The position numbers and the translations under genes were made by a program. Below the pieces are notes generated by a model. The model was not told the origin of the DNA and ran no database searches. It saw only the letters and a list, made by a program, of their open reading frames with translations. Shown here piece by piece: positions 35,657-43,834 of a stretch of 64,000 nucleotides of DNA. Within the stretch, counting starts at the first letter, position 1. Each line of letters starts with the position of its first letter. Where the stretch lies: assembly GCA_942493145.1 (NCBI GenBank), contig OW818679.1, forward strand, positions 1,178,001-1,242,000, in the 5' to 3' direction. This DNA is from ENR-C20 sp942493145 (GTDB lineage Bacteria; Bacillota; Clostridia; Acetivibrionales; DTU013).

Positions 35657-36961
35657 TTATATTTTTTTCACCTTCCTGATGATGAAATTTATAATTTTAG
35701 CCAGGATAAGAAATACCTCCATAATGATAAGGAAATATATCAGATAAAGTATATCCTGATTTTCCATGACCTTTTTCCTGGCAGACGTCAGGAAATCTTC
35801 AGCAGGGAGTATTTCACTCTCAGGGTATAGGGCTATGTCTATCGTTGTTCCATCAGTCAGAGTATATGTAGCAGTTCCTGCGATTTTGGTCTTTTTAATT
35901 GGAAGATTTGCGTCGGTAGATATGTTGAGGTCCTTAATATAGCTTTCTCCGTCTGGATGGATGTAATAAACCTCCTCAAGAGCTATCAGGTCAATTTCAT
36001 TCCCGTCAATATCAATAGTATCAAGTCTGTCGTTTGTATTAACAAGGATGCTTTTTCTAAACTCTCCAAAGCCTATATCGAGTAGGGAAGAAGCATCCGT
36101 AAACAGACTTTCCTCAGGTGAATCCAACACAATACAGATAAGGGTCATACCGTCACGTGTTGCAGAGGTTATAAGTGATTGCTGCTCCTTTTTGTTATAT
36201 CCGATTTTGCCACCGTCAATTCCGCTATAGCTCCAAAAAAGCTTATTTGGGCTGGTAAGGATCGTTGTGGTGTTGTCCTGGTGTGTCCATGGCCGTGCGC
36301 GAGCCGAAAACAGCCTTTTGAAGCTGCTGTTTGAAAGGGCGTATTTAATCATAATGGAGATATCTGAAGCTGTAGTGAATTGTTCCTCATCGTATAATCC
36401 TGTCGGGTTGGAAAAATGGGTGTCGTTCATTTTCAGTCTTGCTGCTGTTTCATTCATTTTGGAGACGAAGCCTGCTGAATCGCCAGAAATAAATTCTGCA
36501 ACAGCTTTTGCTGCGTCATTGGCAGATGTGAGCATGATTGCATATAATAAATCTTCAAGGGTATATTTTTCTCCGACCACAAGACTAAGTGCCGAACCTT
36601 CAGCTTCGACCGATTCTTTGCTGATTGTTACATTGGAATTCATATCGCCGTTTTCAAGGGCTATAAGGATGGTCATAAGCTTGCAGGCAGCAGATATATG
36701 GAGTTTTTCATCGGAATTACTGCTCAAAAGCACCTGGCCTCTGTCGACTTCAGTCAATATCAGGGAATTAGCCTTGATTGCCGACAGGTCAAATAACATG
36801 CCTGAATCAACGGTACCTTCACCGGTACCGGCCTGGGCTGCGACATTATCAGCCATTACTGCACCAGGGAAAAAACCAATTGACGAAAACAATATGCACA
36901 GAACCAATATTATATATATTTTGGAACTCACAAAATTTCTGCTGGTATTTCTGCCTTTCAT
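35657..36961 (-). CDS. D-alanyl-D-alanine carboxypeptidase-like protein with altered active site
   Basis: The 434-residue protein has an N-terminal membrane/signal segment (about 13-32), a DacF/PBP5-like domain, and a C-terminal membrane helix (about 403-428), as in low-mass penicillin-binding proteins. The catalytic SxxK motif reads AACK (91-94), so the nucleophilic Ser is Ala. The codons (tct gct gcc tgc aag for SAACK) are clear on the reverse strand. SxN is kept (S146-A147-N148) and KTG is KIG (252-254). The protein is therefore probably not an active DD-carboxypeptidase and may bind peptidoglycan or act as a scaffold (inference). It converges on dapB. Confidence 0.88.
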   Translation of the reverse strand: MKGRNTSRNFVSSKIYIILVLCILFSSIGFFPGAVMADNVAAQAGTGEGTVDSGMLFDLSAIKANSLILTEVDRGQVLLSSNSDEKLHISAACKLMTILIALENGDMNSNVTISKESVEAEGSALSLVVGEKYTLEDLLYAIMLTSANDAAKAVAEFISGDSAGFVSKMNETAARLKMNDTHFSNPTGLYDEEQFTTASDISIMIKYALSNSSFKRLFSARARPWTHQDNTTTILTSPNKLFWSYSGIDGGKIGYNKKEQQSLITSATRDGMTLICIVLDSPEESLFTDASSLLDIGFGEFRKSILVNTNDRLDTIDIDGNEIDLIALEEVYYIHPDGESYIKDLNISTDANLPIKKTKIAGTATYTLTDGTTIDIALYPESEILPAEDFLTSARKKVMENQDILYLIYFLIIMEVFLILAKIINFIIRKVKKI

Positions 36962-36987
36962 CTGACCCTCCCAAAAACCTCAAACCT

Positions 36988-39552
36988 TCATATGGCCCAC
37001 TTGATTAATCCCTGTTCAAACCTGTCTGTCAGGAGCGGATGGGATGGAACGACTCTGTATGTGTAGCTGTACTCTCCGCCTTCAGTCAATACGATATCAA
37101 CGGAATAACGGTAACTGCCTCCTCCAAAATCTTCAACCGGTGACATCGCAACGCTGTTCGGACATTCGAGATTATTGTCCCCGTCAGGTGTGCCATAATA
37201 CAGCTCGACACTTACGTCAGAAGGTCTTATCTCACCAAGGGATACGACAACATTCATATTAATGCTTTCCCCCGACCTCGACAGCTTTTCTTCAACTGTC
37301 CCTGCCGACTTGTCTGCCACCAGCTGGACACATTGCCAGTTATTTTCCAAATTTCGTTTCCATTCAGCAAGCTCGATGGCTTTTTCAAACCCATCTGCAA
37401 AAAGGATTTCCGTCCTTTTAACAGAAGGGATATACATTTCCCTGGTATAATCCTGCAGCATCCTGTGTGTGCTGAAATTGAACGAAAGGGATTTTATGGA
37501 TTCCTTCATGTATTTGACCCACATAACAGGAATATTGTTCCCTTCCCTGTTATAAAACAAGGGAACTATACTTCTTTCCAGAAGTTCATACAAGGATTCA
37601 CTATCGGCATTATCCTGATTGTTATCATTGTCATAATATGTGTCATCACCGATTGCCCAACCATTTTTGCCATTATACCCCTCGCACCACCAGCCGTCAA
37701 GAACGCTGAAATTGATGATTCCGTTAACGCAGACCTTCTGTCCGCTGGTTCCGCTTGCTTCAAGAGGTCTCTTGGGATTGTTGAGCCATACGTCTACACC
37801 CTGGATAAGGTTTCGTGATAATGTCATATTGTAATTTTCAACCAGTATGACTTTCCCTGTAAAGCCTTCCTGGCGGGAGATATCATTAATATTTTTAATT
37901 ACCTCGTGTGCAGGACGGTCGGCAGGATGAGCTTTTCCGGCAAAGATTATCTGAACCGGCATATCTGGTCTGTTCAATATTTTTTTGATGCGTTCCACAT
38001 TCCTGAATATCAGGTTAGCCCTCTTATAAGTTGCAAACCGTCGGGCAAATCCTATCGTAAGTGCCGCCGGGTCAAGCAGGTTATCAACCGCCCTGAGGTT
38101 TTCCGGGGATTCACCGTTAATCAGCCTTTGTTCCTTAAGCTTACCCCTTACAAAACCGATCATCTTGGTTTTAAGTGCGCAATGAGTTTTCCAAAGCTCC
38201 TCATCGGGGATATCATCAACAGCTTCCCATACTTCACTGTCATAAAGCCTATCCTGCCAGTCCTGCGGCAGGTACTTGTCAAAGAGGTATTTGAAGTTCG
38301 GTGAAAGCCAGGTCAAGGTGTGTATACCGTTTGTGACATGGGAGACAGGCACCTCTTCCTCGGGAACTCCAGGCCACAGGTTGCTGTAAATATTACGGGT
38401 TACAGCCCCGTGAAGCTCGCTGACGCCGTTTCGTCTGCCAGACAGTGTCATCGCCAGGACGGTCATGTTGAAGTTCTGGCTATCGTTCATTTTCATACCG
38501 AGATCGAGGAATTCATGACGGCTTATGCCCATCATGCCCCAGTAATTCCCTAAATACCTGTCAATCATATGAAGAGGAAAAACATCATTTCCTGCCGGAA
38601 CAGGGGTATGGGTGGTGAATATGACCGATGCGGAAACCAATTCCTTCGCCTGGCAGAAGGAAAGTCCATATTTTTGTATATATCTGTATATCAACTCCAG
38701 GCCAAGGAAGGCTGAGTGCCCCTCATTCATATGAAAAGCAACAGGATTGATACCAAGTGCCTCCAAAGCCCTGACACCGGCAATGCCAAGCAAAATTTCC
38801 TGTTGGATCCTGGTTTCCTGGTCACCACCGTATAATCTTGATGTAATTAATCTGTCGTTTCCATTGTTAAGATCAGTGTCTGAATCCAGGAGATACAAGG
38901 AGACACGGCCTACCTGAACCTGCCATACATTTGTATATACGAGCCTGCCCGCCATTTCGACGCGGACATGAAGTGGCTCGCCGTTTGTGTCGAGAACCTG
39001 CTTAATCGGCAGGTCAGTGATGTTGAGGTTGCTATAGCGGGTATTCTGCCAGCCTTCCCTGTCTATTTGCTGATTGAAATAGCCCTGCTTGTAAAAAAGT
39101 CCAACTGCTGTCAACGGGATACCCAAATCGCTTGCGGATTTGCAATGATCACCTGATAGTACACCAAGACCGCCTGAATATATGGGTAGCACTTCGTTAA
39201 GGCCGAATTCAGCAGAAAAATATGCTACACGTTGATCCTGCATTTCTGGATATTCCGTTTTGAACCAGGTACTGTTCTGATTCATATAGCCATCATACTT
39301 TTCGACAACTTCATAATAACGCCGCATGTATTCCGGATCGGATATCTTCTGTTGAAGTTTTTTACCGCTGACTTCCTTTATAAATCTAACAGGGTTTTTA
39401 TTAAGCTTTTCCCATAAAATAAGGTCTATCTCTCTGTAAAGGTCGATTGCTTCGGAATTCCAGGACCACCACAAATTATTTGCAATATCTTTCAGCCTTC
39501 CGATTTCTGACGGAATGACAGTTGTTACTTTAATCTTACCCAAAAGATGCAT
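36988..39552 (-). CDS. glgP: Alpha-glucan (glycogen/maltodextrin) phosphorylase, GT35
   Basis: The 854-residue protein is of the shorter bacterial/archaeal alpha-glucan phosphorylase type with an N-terminal DUF3417 region (LKDIANNLWWSWNSEA). The C-terminal PLP site is in KRPLEASGTSGQKVCVNG. It releases glucose-1-phosphate from alpha-1,4-glucans. The ATG at 39552 is preferred, with GGAGGT 5 bases upstream; a TTG at 39555 is too close to that site. No glycogen synthesis genes are nearby. Confidence 0.93.
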   Translation of the reverse strand: MHLLGKIKVTTVIPSEIGRLKDIANNLWWSWNSEAIDLYREIDLILWEKLNKNPVRFIKEVSGKKLQQKISDPEYMRRYYEVVEKYDGYMNQNSTWFKTEYPEMQDQRVAYFSAEFGLNEVLPIYSGGLGVLSGDHCKSASDLGIPLTAVGLFYKQGYFNQQIDREGWQNTRYSNLNITDLPIKQVLDTNGEPLHVRVEMAGRLVYTNVWQVQVGRVSLYLLDSDTDLNNGNDRLITSRLYGGDQETRIQQEILLGIAGVRALEALGINPVAFHMNEGHSAFLGLELIYRYIQKYGLSFCQAKELVSASVIFTTHTPVPAGNDVFPLHMIDRYLGNYWGMMGISRHEFLDLGMKMNDSQNFNMTVLAMTLSGRRNGVSELHGAVTRNIYSNLWPGVPEEEVPVSHVTNGIHTLTWLSPNFKYLFDKYLPQDWQDRLYDSEVWEAVDDIPDEELWKTHCALKTKMIGFVRGKLKEQRLINGESPENLRAVDNLLDPAALTIGFARRFATYKRANLIFRNVERIKKILNRPDMPVQIIFAGKAHPADRPAHEVIKNINDISRQEGFTGKVILVENYNMTLSRNLIQGVDVWLNNPKRPLEASGTSGQKVCVNGIINFSVLDGWWCEGYNGKNGWAIGDDTYYDNDNNQDNADSESLYELLERSIVPLFYNREGNNIPVMWVKYMKESIKSLSFNFSTHRMLQDYTREMYIPSVKRTEILFADGFEKAIELAEWKRNLENNWQCVQLVADKSAGTVEEKLSRSGESINMNVVVSLGEIRPSDVSVELYYGTPDGDNNLECPNSVAMSPVEDFGGGSYRYSVDIVLTEGGEYSYTYRVVPSHPLLTDRFEQGLIKWAI

Positions 39553-39661
39553 CAAGTACCTCCGAATTTATTGATTAATAGCAATAGAAAAGTCGTGATA
39601 CTATATATTATAACTAAAATTACCACTTTTAAAAGTTAATTTATTGTAGAACAATAAATAT

Positions 39662-40060
39662 ATGTTAAAAAGATTTGTAATTTATGGAGTTATCGGCTGG
39701 GGAGCCGAAATAATCTGGACAGGAAGCGGATCCTTGATAGATGGGGATTTAAGGCTTCTTGGGTATTCTAACATATGGATGTTTGCAATATATGGGTGCG
39801 CTGTCTTTTTGGAGCCGGTGCACGATATTATTGCAGATTGGAACTGGGTATTCAGAGGCATAATATGGGTGATCCTTATATGGGGAATGGAGTATGCCAG
39901 CGGGTTGTTGCTATTTACTGTCACCGGCGTACATCCGTGGCTCTATGAGGGCCAGTTTGCTGTTGATGGCCTTGTTATGCTTCTTTACGCTCCTGCCTGG
40001 TTTGTGGCTGGACTTGCCTTTGAACTGATCCACCATAAGCTTGATGCATATCGTGTTTAA
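39662..40060 (+). CDS. Small membrane protein, CmpB-like (putative ABC-transporter type IV family)
   Basis: The 132-residue protein has about four membrane helices (FVIYGVIGWGAEIIW, IWMFAIYGCAVFLEP, GIIWVILIWGMEYASGLLL, LVMLLYAPAWFVAGLAF). The pattern resembles the uncharacterised CmpB-like membrane proteins of Firmicutes. No clear ribosome site precedes the ATG, which lies in an AT-rich divergent region opposite glgP. The stop codon abuts the first 107-bp tandem repeat exactly, so the repeats form its 3' region. Confidence 0.7.
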   Translation: MLKRFVIYGVIGWGAEIIWTGSGSLIDGDLRLLGYSNIWMFAIYGCAVFLEPVHDIIADWNWVFRGIIWVILIWGMEYASGLLLFTVTGVHPWLYEGQFAVDGLVMLLYAPAWFVAGLAFELIHHKLDAYRV

Positions 40061-40487
40061 GTGGGCTGTAACACTTAGACTTTAATATGTTACAGGCCAC
40101 AACATCAAGGAGGTGTATTTGTAACACTTCGAATGATATACAGGAATGAAGTGTTACAAAACACTAGTGGGCTGTAACACTTGAAACTTTAATATGTTAC
40201 AGGTCACAACATCAAGGATGTGTATTTGTAACACTTCGAATGATATACAGGAATGAAGTGTTACAAAACACTAGTGGGCTGTAACACTTGAAACTTTAAT
40301 ATGTTACAGGCCACAACATCAAGGATGTGTATTTGTAACACTTCGAATGATATATAGGAATGAAGTGTTACAAAACACTAGTGGGCTGTAACACTTGAAA
40401 CTTTAATATGTTACAGGCCACAACATCAAGGAGGTGTATTTGTAACACTTCGAATGATATATAGGAATGAAGTGTTACAAAACACTA
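40061..40487. repeat. Four tandem copies of a 107-bp palindromic repeat
   Basis: The units lie at 40061-40166, 40167-40273, 40274-40380 and 40381-40487, directly joined. They are nearly identical; the first lacks a base or two after TAACACTT, and a few point changes occur elsewhere. Each unit has two hairpins. One is CTGTAACA paired with TGTTACAG. The other is TGTAACACTTC with GAAGTGTTACA, an 11-bp stem. Units meet at ACTAGT. The array carries 16 TGTAACA/TGTTACA half-sites. There are no spacers, so it is not CRISPR. Function is unknown; it could be an operator array, a structured transcript or a DNA-binding scaffold. Confidence 0.95.
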
Positions 40488-40556
40488 GTATATTAAGAAT
40501 TGATTAATTTTGTGGACAAACCTCCCCATTGTAACTAAAATATATAGAATGGACGC
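40488..40556. other. Short gap after repeat array, no clear feature
   Basis: An AT-rich 69-bp stretch lies before the glycosidase-domain gene. TTGTGG followed by TAAAATATATAG could be a weak promoter; nothing is decisive. Confidence 0.3.
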
Positions 40557-41699
40557 GTGAGAACGTCCCCACTTAGTTGGTTTGATGAAAGTTATTTTAA
40601 AAGGGAGTTTGTGAGCACATTAATGGAAGGTTATGAACGCACCGGGCAGAGTGTACAAAGAATTATGAATGCACGGAAGGCACAGGAAGGTCAAAAGACA
40701 CCAAAGGGACAAAAAAAATCGTTCAAAAAGAGAGTTCTCTGGTTTCTTATATTTGAATTGATATTTTCATGCATTACAGGACCATTATTTATTTTTTATG
40801 GTCCTTTTGAGGAAGTTAAAAGGACCATGGTCGGAGCTTCGTGGAACACACTGAGGCATCAATATATTGCAAAGACATTCCTGTCCGATGCTGCAATCGC
40901 AAGGATTCTCGGAAGCGCTTATGCTGTGGACCCGACCGGCAATGGCGAAGAGATACAGGCATTGAGTTTTGGAAATGGACACGATGATAAAATCGAAGTT
41001 TACAATATAGATGGTGGGGATTTTGAAGGGAAACTGATGGTCATACATGATCCTCTAAGGATCAAAGTTGGGTCATCCTCGCAACTGCCAAAATCCGGTG
41101 AGACCACAAGCTCTATTGCCAGAAAGGCAGGCGCTGTCGCGGCAATAAACGCCGGGGGGTTTGTTGACAACGGTTGGACAGGTACAGGTGGTTCAGCCAT
41201 GGGCTTTATCATACAAGAAGGGGAAGTACTTTACAACTCTTCAGGGAGCGAAAAAACAAAGCAAAATACAGTGGCATTTACTGATAAAGGGATGCTGATT
41301 GTTGGCAAGCATTCCATTGCAAGTCTGAAGAAACTCGGAGTCACCGAAGGTATAAGCTTCGGGCCTCCTCTGATAGTGAACGGCAAGCCTACCATAACCA
41401 AAGGGGATGGAGGCTGGGGCATAGCTCCAAGGACAGCCATAGGGCAGAAAAAAACCGGCGAGGTCCTTCTCCTTGTAATTGACGGCAGGTCGCTGGAATC
41501 GCTGGGAGCTACCCTTAAGGATATCCAGGATATATTGCTCGAATATGGCGCGGTCAATGCTTCCAACCTTGACGGCGGGTCGTCTGCAACCATGTATTTC
41601 AACGGTAATGTAATAAACAAACCGTCCGACAAGCTCGGAGAAAGGACGGTACCTACTGCATTCATCGTATCTCCCGCGATTGGGGGTAATGCAGGATGA
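40557..41699 (+). CDS. Phosphodiester glycosidase-domain (NAGPA-like) membrane-anchored protein
   Basis: The 380-residue protein has a short basic cytoplasmic N terminus, one membrane helix (about 60-82, VLWFLIFELIFSCITGPLFI) and a C-terminal NAGPA-like domain with AAINAGGFVDNG and NLDGGSSATMYFNG. Family members cleave phosphodiester-linked sugars in exopolysaccharide or wall polymers outside the membrane. The start is uncertain: the GTG at 40557 has no ribosome site, and the GTG at 40611 has GGGAG 4 bases upstream. It overlaps the next gene by 4 bases (ATGA). Confidence 0.85.
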   Translation: MRTSPLSWFDESYFKREFVSTLMEGYERTGQSVQRIMNARKAQEGQKTPKGQKKSFKKRVLWFLIFELIFSCITGPLFIFYGPFEEVKRTMVGASWNTLRHQYIAKTFLSDAAIARILGSAYAVDPTGNGEEIQALSFGNGHDDKIEVYNIDGGDFEGKLMVIHDPLRIKVGSSSQLPKSGETTSSIARKAGAVAAINAGGFVDNGWTGTGGSAMGFIIQEGEVLYNSSGSEKTKQNTVAFTDKGMLIVGKHSIASLKKLGVTEGISFGPPLIVNGKPTITKGDGGWGIAPRTAIGQKKTGEVLLLVIDGRSLESLGATLKDIQDILLEYGAVNASNLDGGSSATMYFNGNVINKPSDKLGERTVPTAFIVSPAIGGNAG

Positions 41700-42730
41700 A
41701 AATAATAAAGCGATTATACAAGTGGATATTGATTTCAGTCATTCTACAGGTGCTTTTGTTGTCGTATGTCAATTTCATATATCTTCCCAACAGGGGAAAT
41801 GTAAAGGCGACCATGTATGAGGCTGAGGCCGTTTCAATAAAGAGCAGGTCCATGAAGATTCCGCAGGATGCTGAAAACATTACGGTATCATATAATGGAC
41901 TATACGCTGCATATGAAACGGGCGGAGATATTATCATAGCAAACCTGGACAAAAGGAAGGAAGTAAAGACCCTGTCCAAAAGTGCAGGGGACTTCAGTTT
42001 CTTCCGGTGGCTGCCCGACAGGGATATGCTGATATATGCAATCAATGAACCAGACGGGAAAAGCGGGCAGGTCAGGATATCCACATATGATATAGACCAG
42101 GAGCTTGAGAGAAGTTACCCGAATATTACTGAGCTTGCCAAAGGCAGTACGGTGGTGGATATTGAGCTATCACCTCTGACGAATGTCGTTTATACTATGA
42201 TAAAAACAGGAGAATCAAAAACCAAGGTTTACAAATTTAATATAATGGACAATTTGTCATATATTATGGGTGCAGCAACCGACACCATCCTGAAAGAGAC
42301 TCTATACAGTGACAACCTGGTATATCAGAAGGCAGACGGCAAGATAACCTTCAGGAAAGGCAAGAGCGGAAAGTCCAGTGCACTGTCACTAAAAGGAAGT
42401 TATGTACTTATGGAAACAGACGGCGAAGACAGGATATATGCAGGTAGATTGAATGACAATAAACTGGTGGAATCAATAGTTTTCGGAAAGATGGATGTCA
42501 AAGCGGCAAGCTGGGAGACAAAAAAGCTGGATACGCCTGCAGCTCCCTCAAATGTTCTTATAACTCCGGCTGGAGGAATATTTGTAAACAACCCCGAAGA
42601 AAAGAACGTCACATCGGTGACTGACGGAGAAATAACTACGTATGAGGGAGAGCTGCTGGATATCCTCGATAACTATCTGATTGCACTGGATGGAAAAAAA
42701 CTTGGTGTAATAGCACTTTCCAAGGATTAG
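41696..42730 (+). CDS. Membrane-anchored protein of unknown function, probable beta-propeller
   Basis: The 344-residue protein has one N-terminal membrane helix (about 11-31) and an extracytoplasmic part with repeated strand-rich segments such as NGLYAAYETGGDIIIANL and RWLPDRDMLIYAINEPDGKSG, reminiscent of six-to-eight-bladed propellers. I do not recognise a family. The start overlaps the stop of the glycosidase gene by 4 bases, so the two are translationally coupled and probably work together at the cell surface. Confidence 0.75.
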   Translation: MKIIKRLYKWILISVILQVLLLSYVNFIYLPNRGNVKATMYEAEAVSIKSRSMKIPQDAENITVSYNGLYAAYETGGDIIIANLDKRKEVKTLSKSAGDFSFFRWLPDRDMLIYAINEPDGKSGQVRISTYDIDQELERSYPNITELAKGSTVVDIELSPLTNVVYTMIKTGESKTKVYKFNIMDNLSYIMGAATDTILKETLYSDNLVYQKADGKITFRKGKSGKSSALSLKGSYVLMETDGEDRIYAGRLNDNKLVESIVFGKMDVKAASWETKKLDTPAAPSNVLITPAGGIFVNNPEEKNVTSVTDGEITTYEGELLDILDNYLIALDGKKLGVIALSKD

Positions 42731-42864
42731 TACAACTTTTTTAAAAGCTGGATTTGTGATACAATTTGGTATAAGAAGTTGTGTTATATATCCTTCTTTT
42801 AGGGTAAAAATAGTCTTGTAAGCATATTTGTAAAATCATTCAATTTTTTTGGGGAGGCATAATT

Positions 42865-43191
42865 ATGGCAGAGAATATAATAAATCTGAATAAGGATAAC
42901 TTCGATCAATTGGTCACTAATTCTGAAAAGCCTGTACTGGTTGATTTCTGGGCTTCGTGGTGCGGGCCATGCAGGACTTTGGCTCCTATAATTGAGCAAC
43001 TTGCACAGGATTATACCGGTAAGGCAGTGGTTGCAAAAGTAAATGTCGATGAAGAAGGAGAACTGGCGGCAAAATTCAGAGTAATGAGCATACCGACCGT
43101 TATATTGTTCAAAGGTGGCCAGGCTGCAGGAAAGTTAATTGGTGCACGTTCAAAGGATGAGTTTGTGTCATTACTTGACAATAATATATAA
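42865..43191 (+). CDS. trxA: Thioredoxin
   Basis: The 108-residue protein has the redox motif WCGPC (C33, C36), the usual cis-Pro in SIPTVILF, and full family length. GGGGAGG lies 7 bases before the ATG. It reduces cytoplasmic disulfides. It appears to be transcribed on its own; no thioredoxin reductase gene is adjacent. Confidence 0.97.
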   Translation: MAENIINLNKDNFDQLVTNSEKPVLVDFWASWCGPCRTLAPIIEQLAQDYTGKAVVAKVNVDEEGELAAKFRVMSIPTVILFKGGQAAGKLIGARSKDEFVSLLDNNI

Positions 43192-43280
43192 ATTTTGTTT
43201 TTTGCAGGATTTTTCAAATTATTATTGAATATAAGTTTATTATGATTTTTATATGATTTTTTTACTGAAGGGGGATTTAA

Positions 43281-43727
43281 ATGCCTGGAGAAAAACGTTT
43301 TGGAACTTCCGCGTTCGGCTTTGATAAGGCAGACGTGAATTCTTACATTGAAAAGATTCTTAGGGAATTTGATGACAAATTGAAGGAAAAGGACGATGAA
43401 ATAGCAATCCTCAAGAATCAGGCCAAGGAAATCAGATCTAAATATGAGGAGCTTTTTAAGAACTCCGACCAGGTCAATGAAGACAGGGAAAAGATTGCCA
43501 ATGTGCTGATAAAAGCACAGGATCAGGCAGATTCCATGATAGAGGCTGCACGGCAGGAAGCCATGGATGAGAAAAAGCAGCTGGAGGATATGATTGAGAA
43601 GGAGAAAGAGACTCTTGTTGATATAAAGCAGGAGATTAAATCCCTCAAAAGTATTATTGCTAATACCCTCAGAAAATTTGATACCCAATTGGCAGATGTA
43701 GTAAACGATGAAGGGTATAATGGCTGA
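43281..43727 (+). CDS. DivIVA-domain protein
   Basis: The 148-residue protein starts with the DivIVA membrane-binding pattern (FGTSAFGFDKADVNSYIEKI) and continues as coiled coil (about 25-140) rich in Glu, Lys and Gln. Such proteins sit at curved membrane and organise division or polar growth. It is shorter than full DivIVA and lacks an obvious C-terminal assembly domain. GGGGG lies 7 bases before the ATG. A terminator follows. Confidence 0.85.
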   Translation: MPGEKRFGTSAFGFDKADVNSYIEKILREFDDKLKEKDDEIAILKNQAKEIRSKYEELFKNSDQVNEDREKIANVLIKAQDQADSMIEAARQEAMDEKKQLEDMIEKEKETLVDIKQEIKSLKSIIANTLRKFDTQLADVVNDEGYNG

Positions 43728-43752
43728 TATAGAAAGAAATTAACAGAAAAAC

Positions 43753-43806
43753 CACCTCCGTCAGGCCGGGATAATGAAAGCAGCCTGGTATACGGGGGTG
43801 TTTTTA
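43753..43806 (+). terminator. Terminator after the DivIVA-domain gene
   Basis: CACCTCCGT plus CAGGC pair with GCCTG and ACGGGGGTG, followed by TTTTT. The long stem with a loose loop and a T-run is a clear intrinsic terminator. Confidence 0.88.
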
Positions 43807-43834
43807 TGATGAAGGAGATAGAGAGGGACTCATT

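Noticed and set aside
40061..40487. CRISPR array
   Set aside because: The 107-bp units are joined without unique spacers, are far longer than CRISPR repeats, and no cas gene is near.
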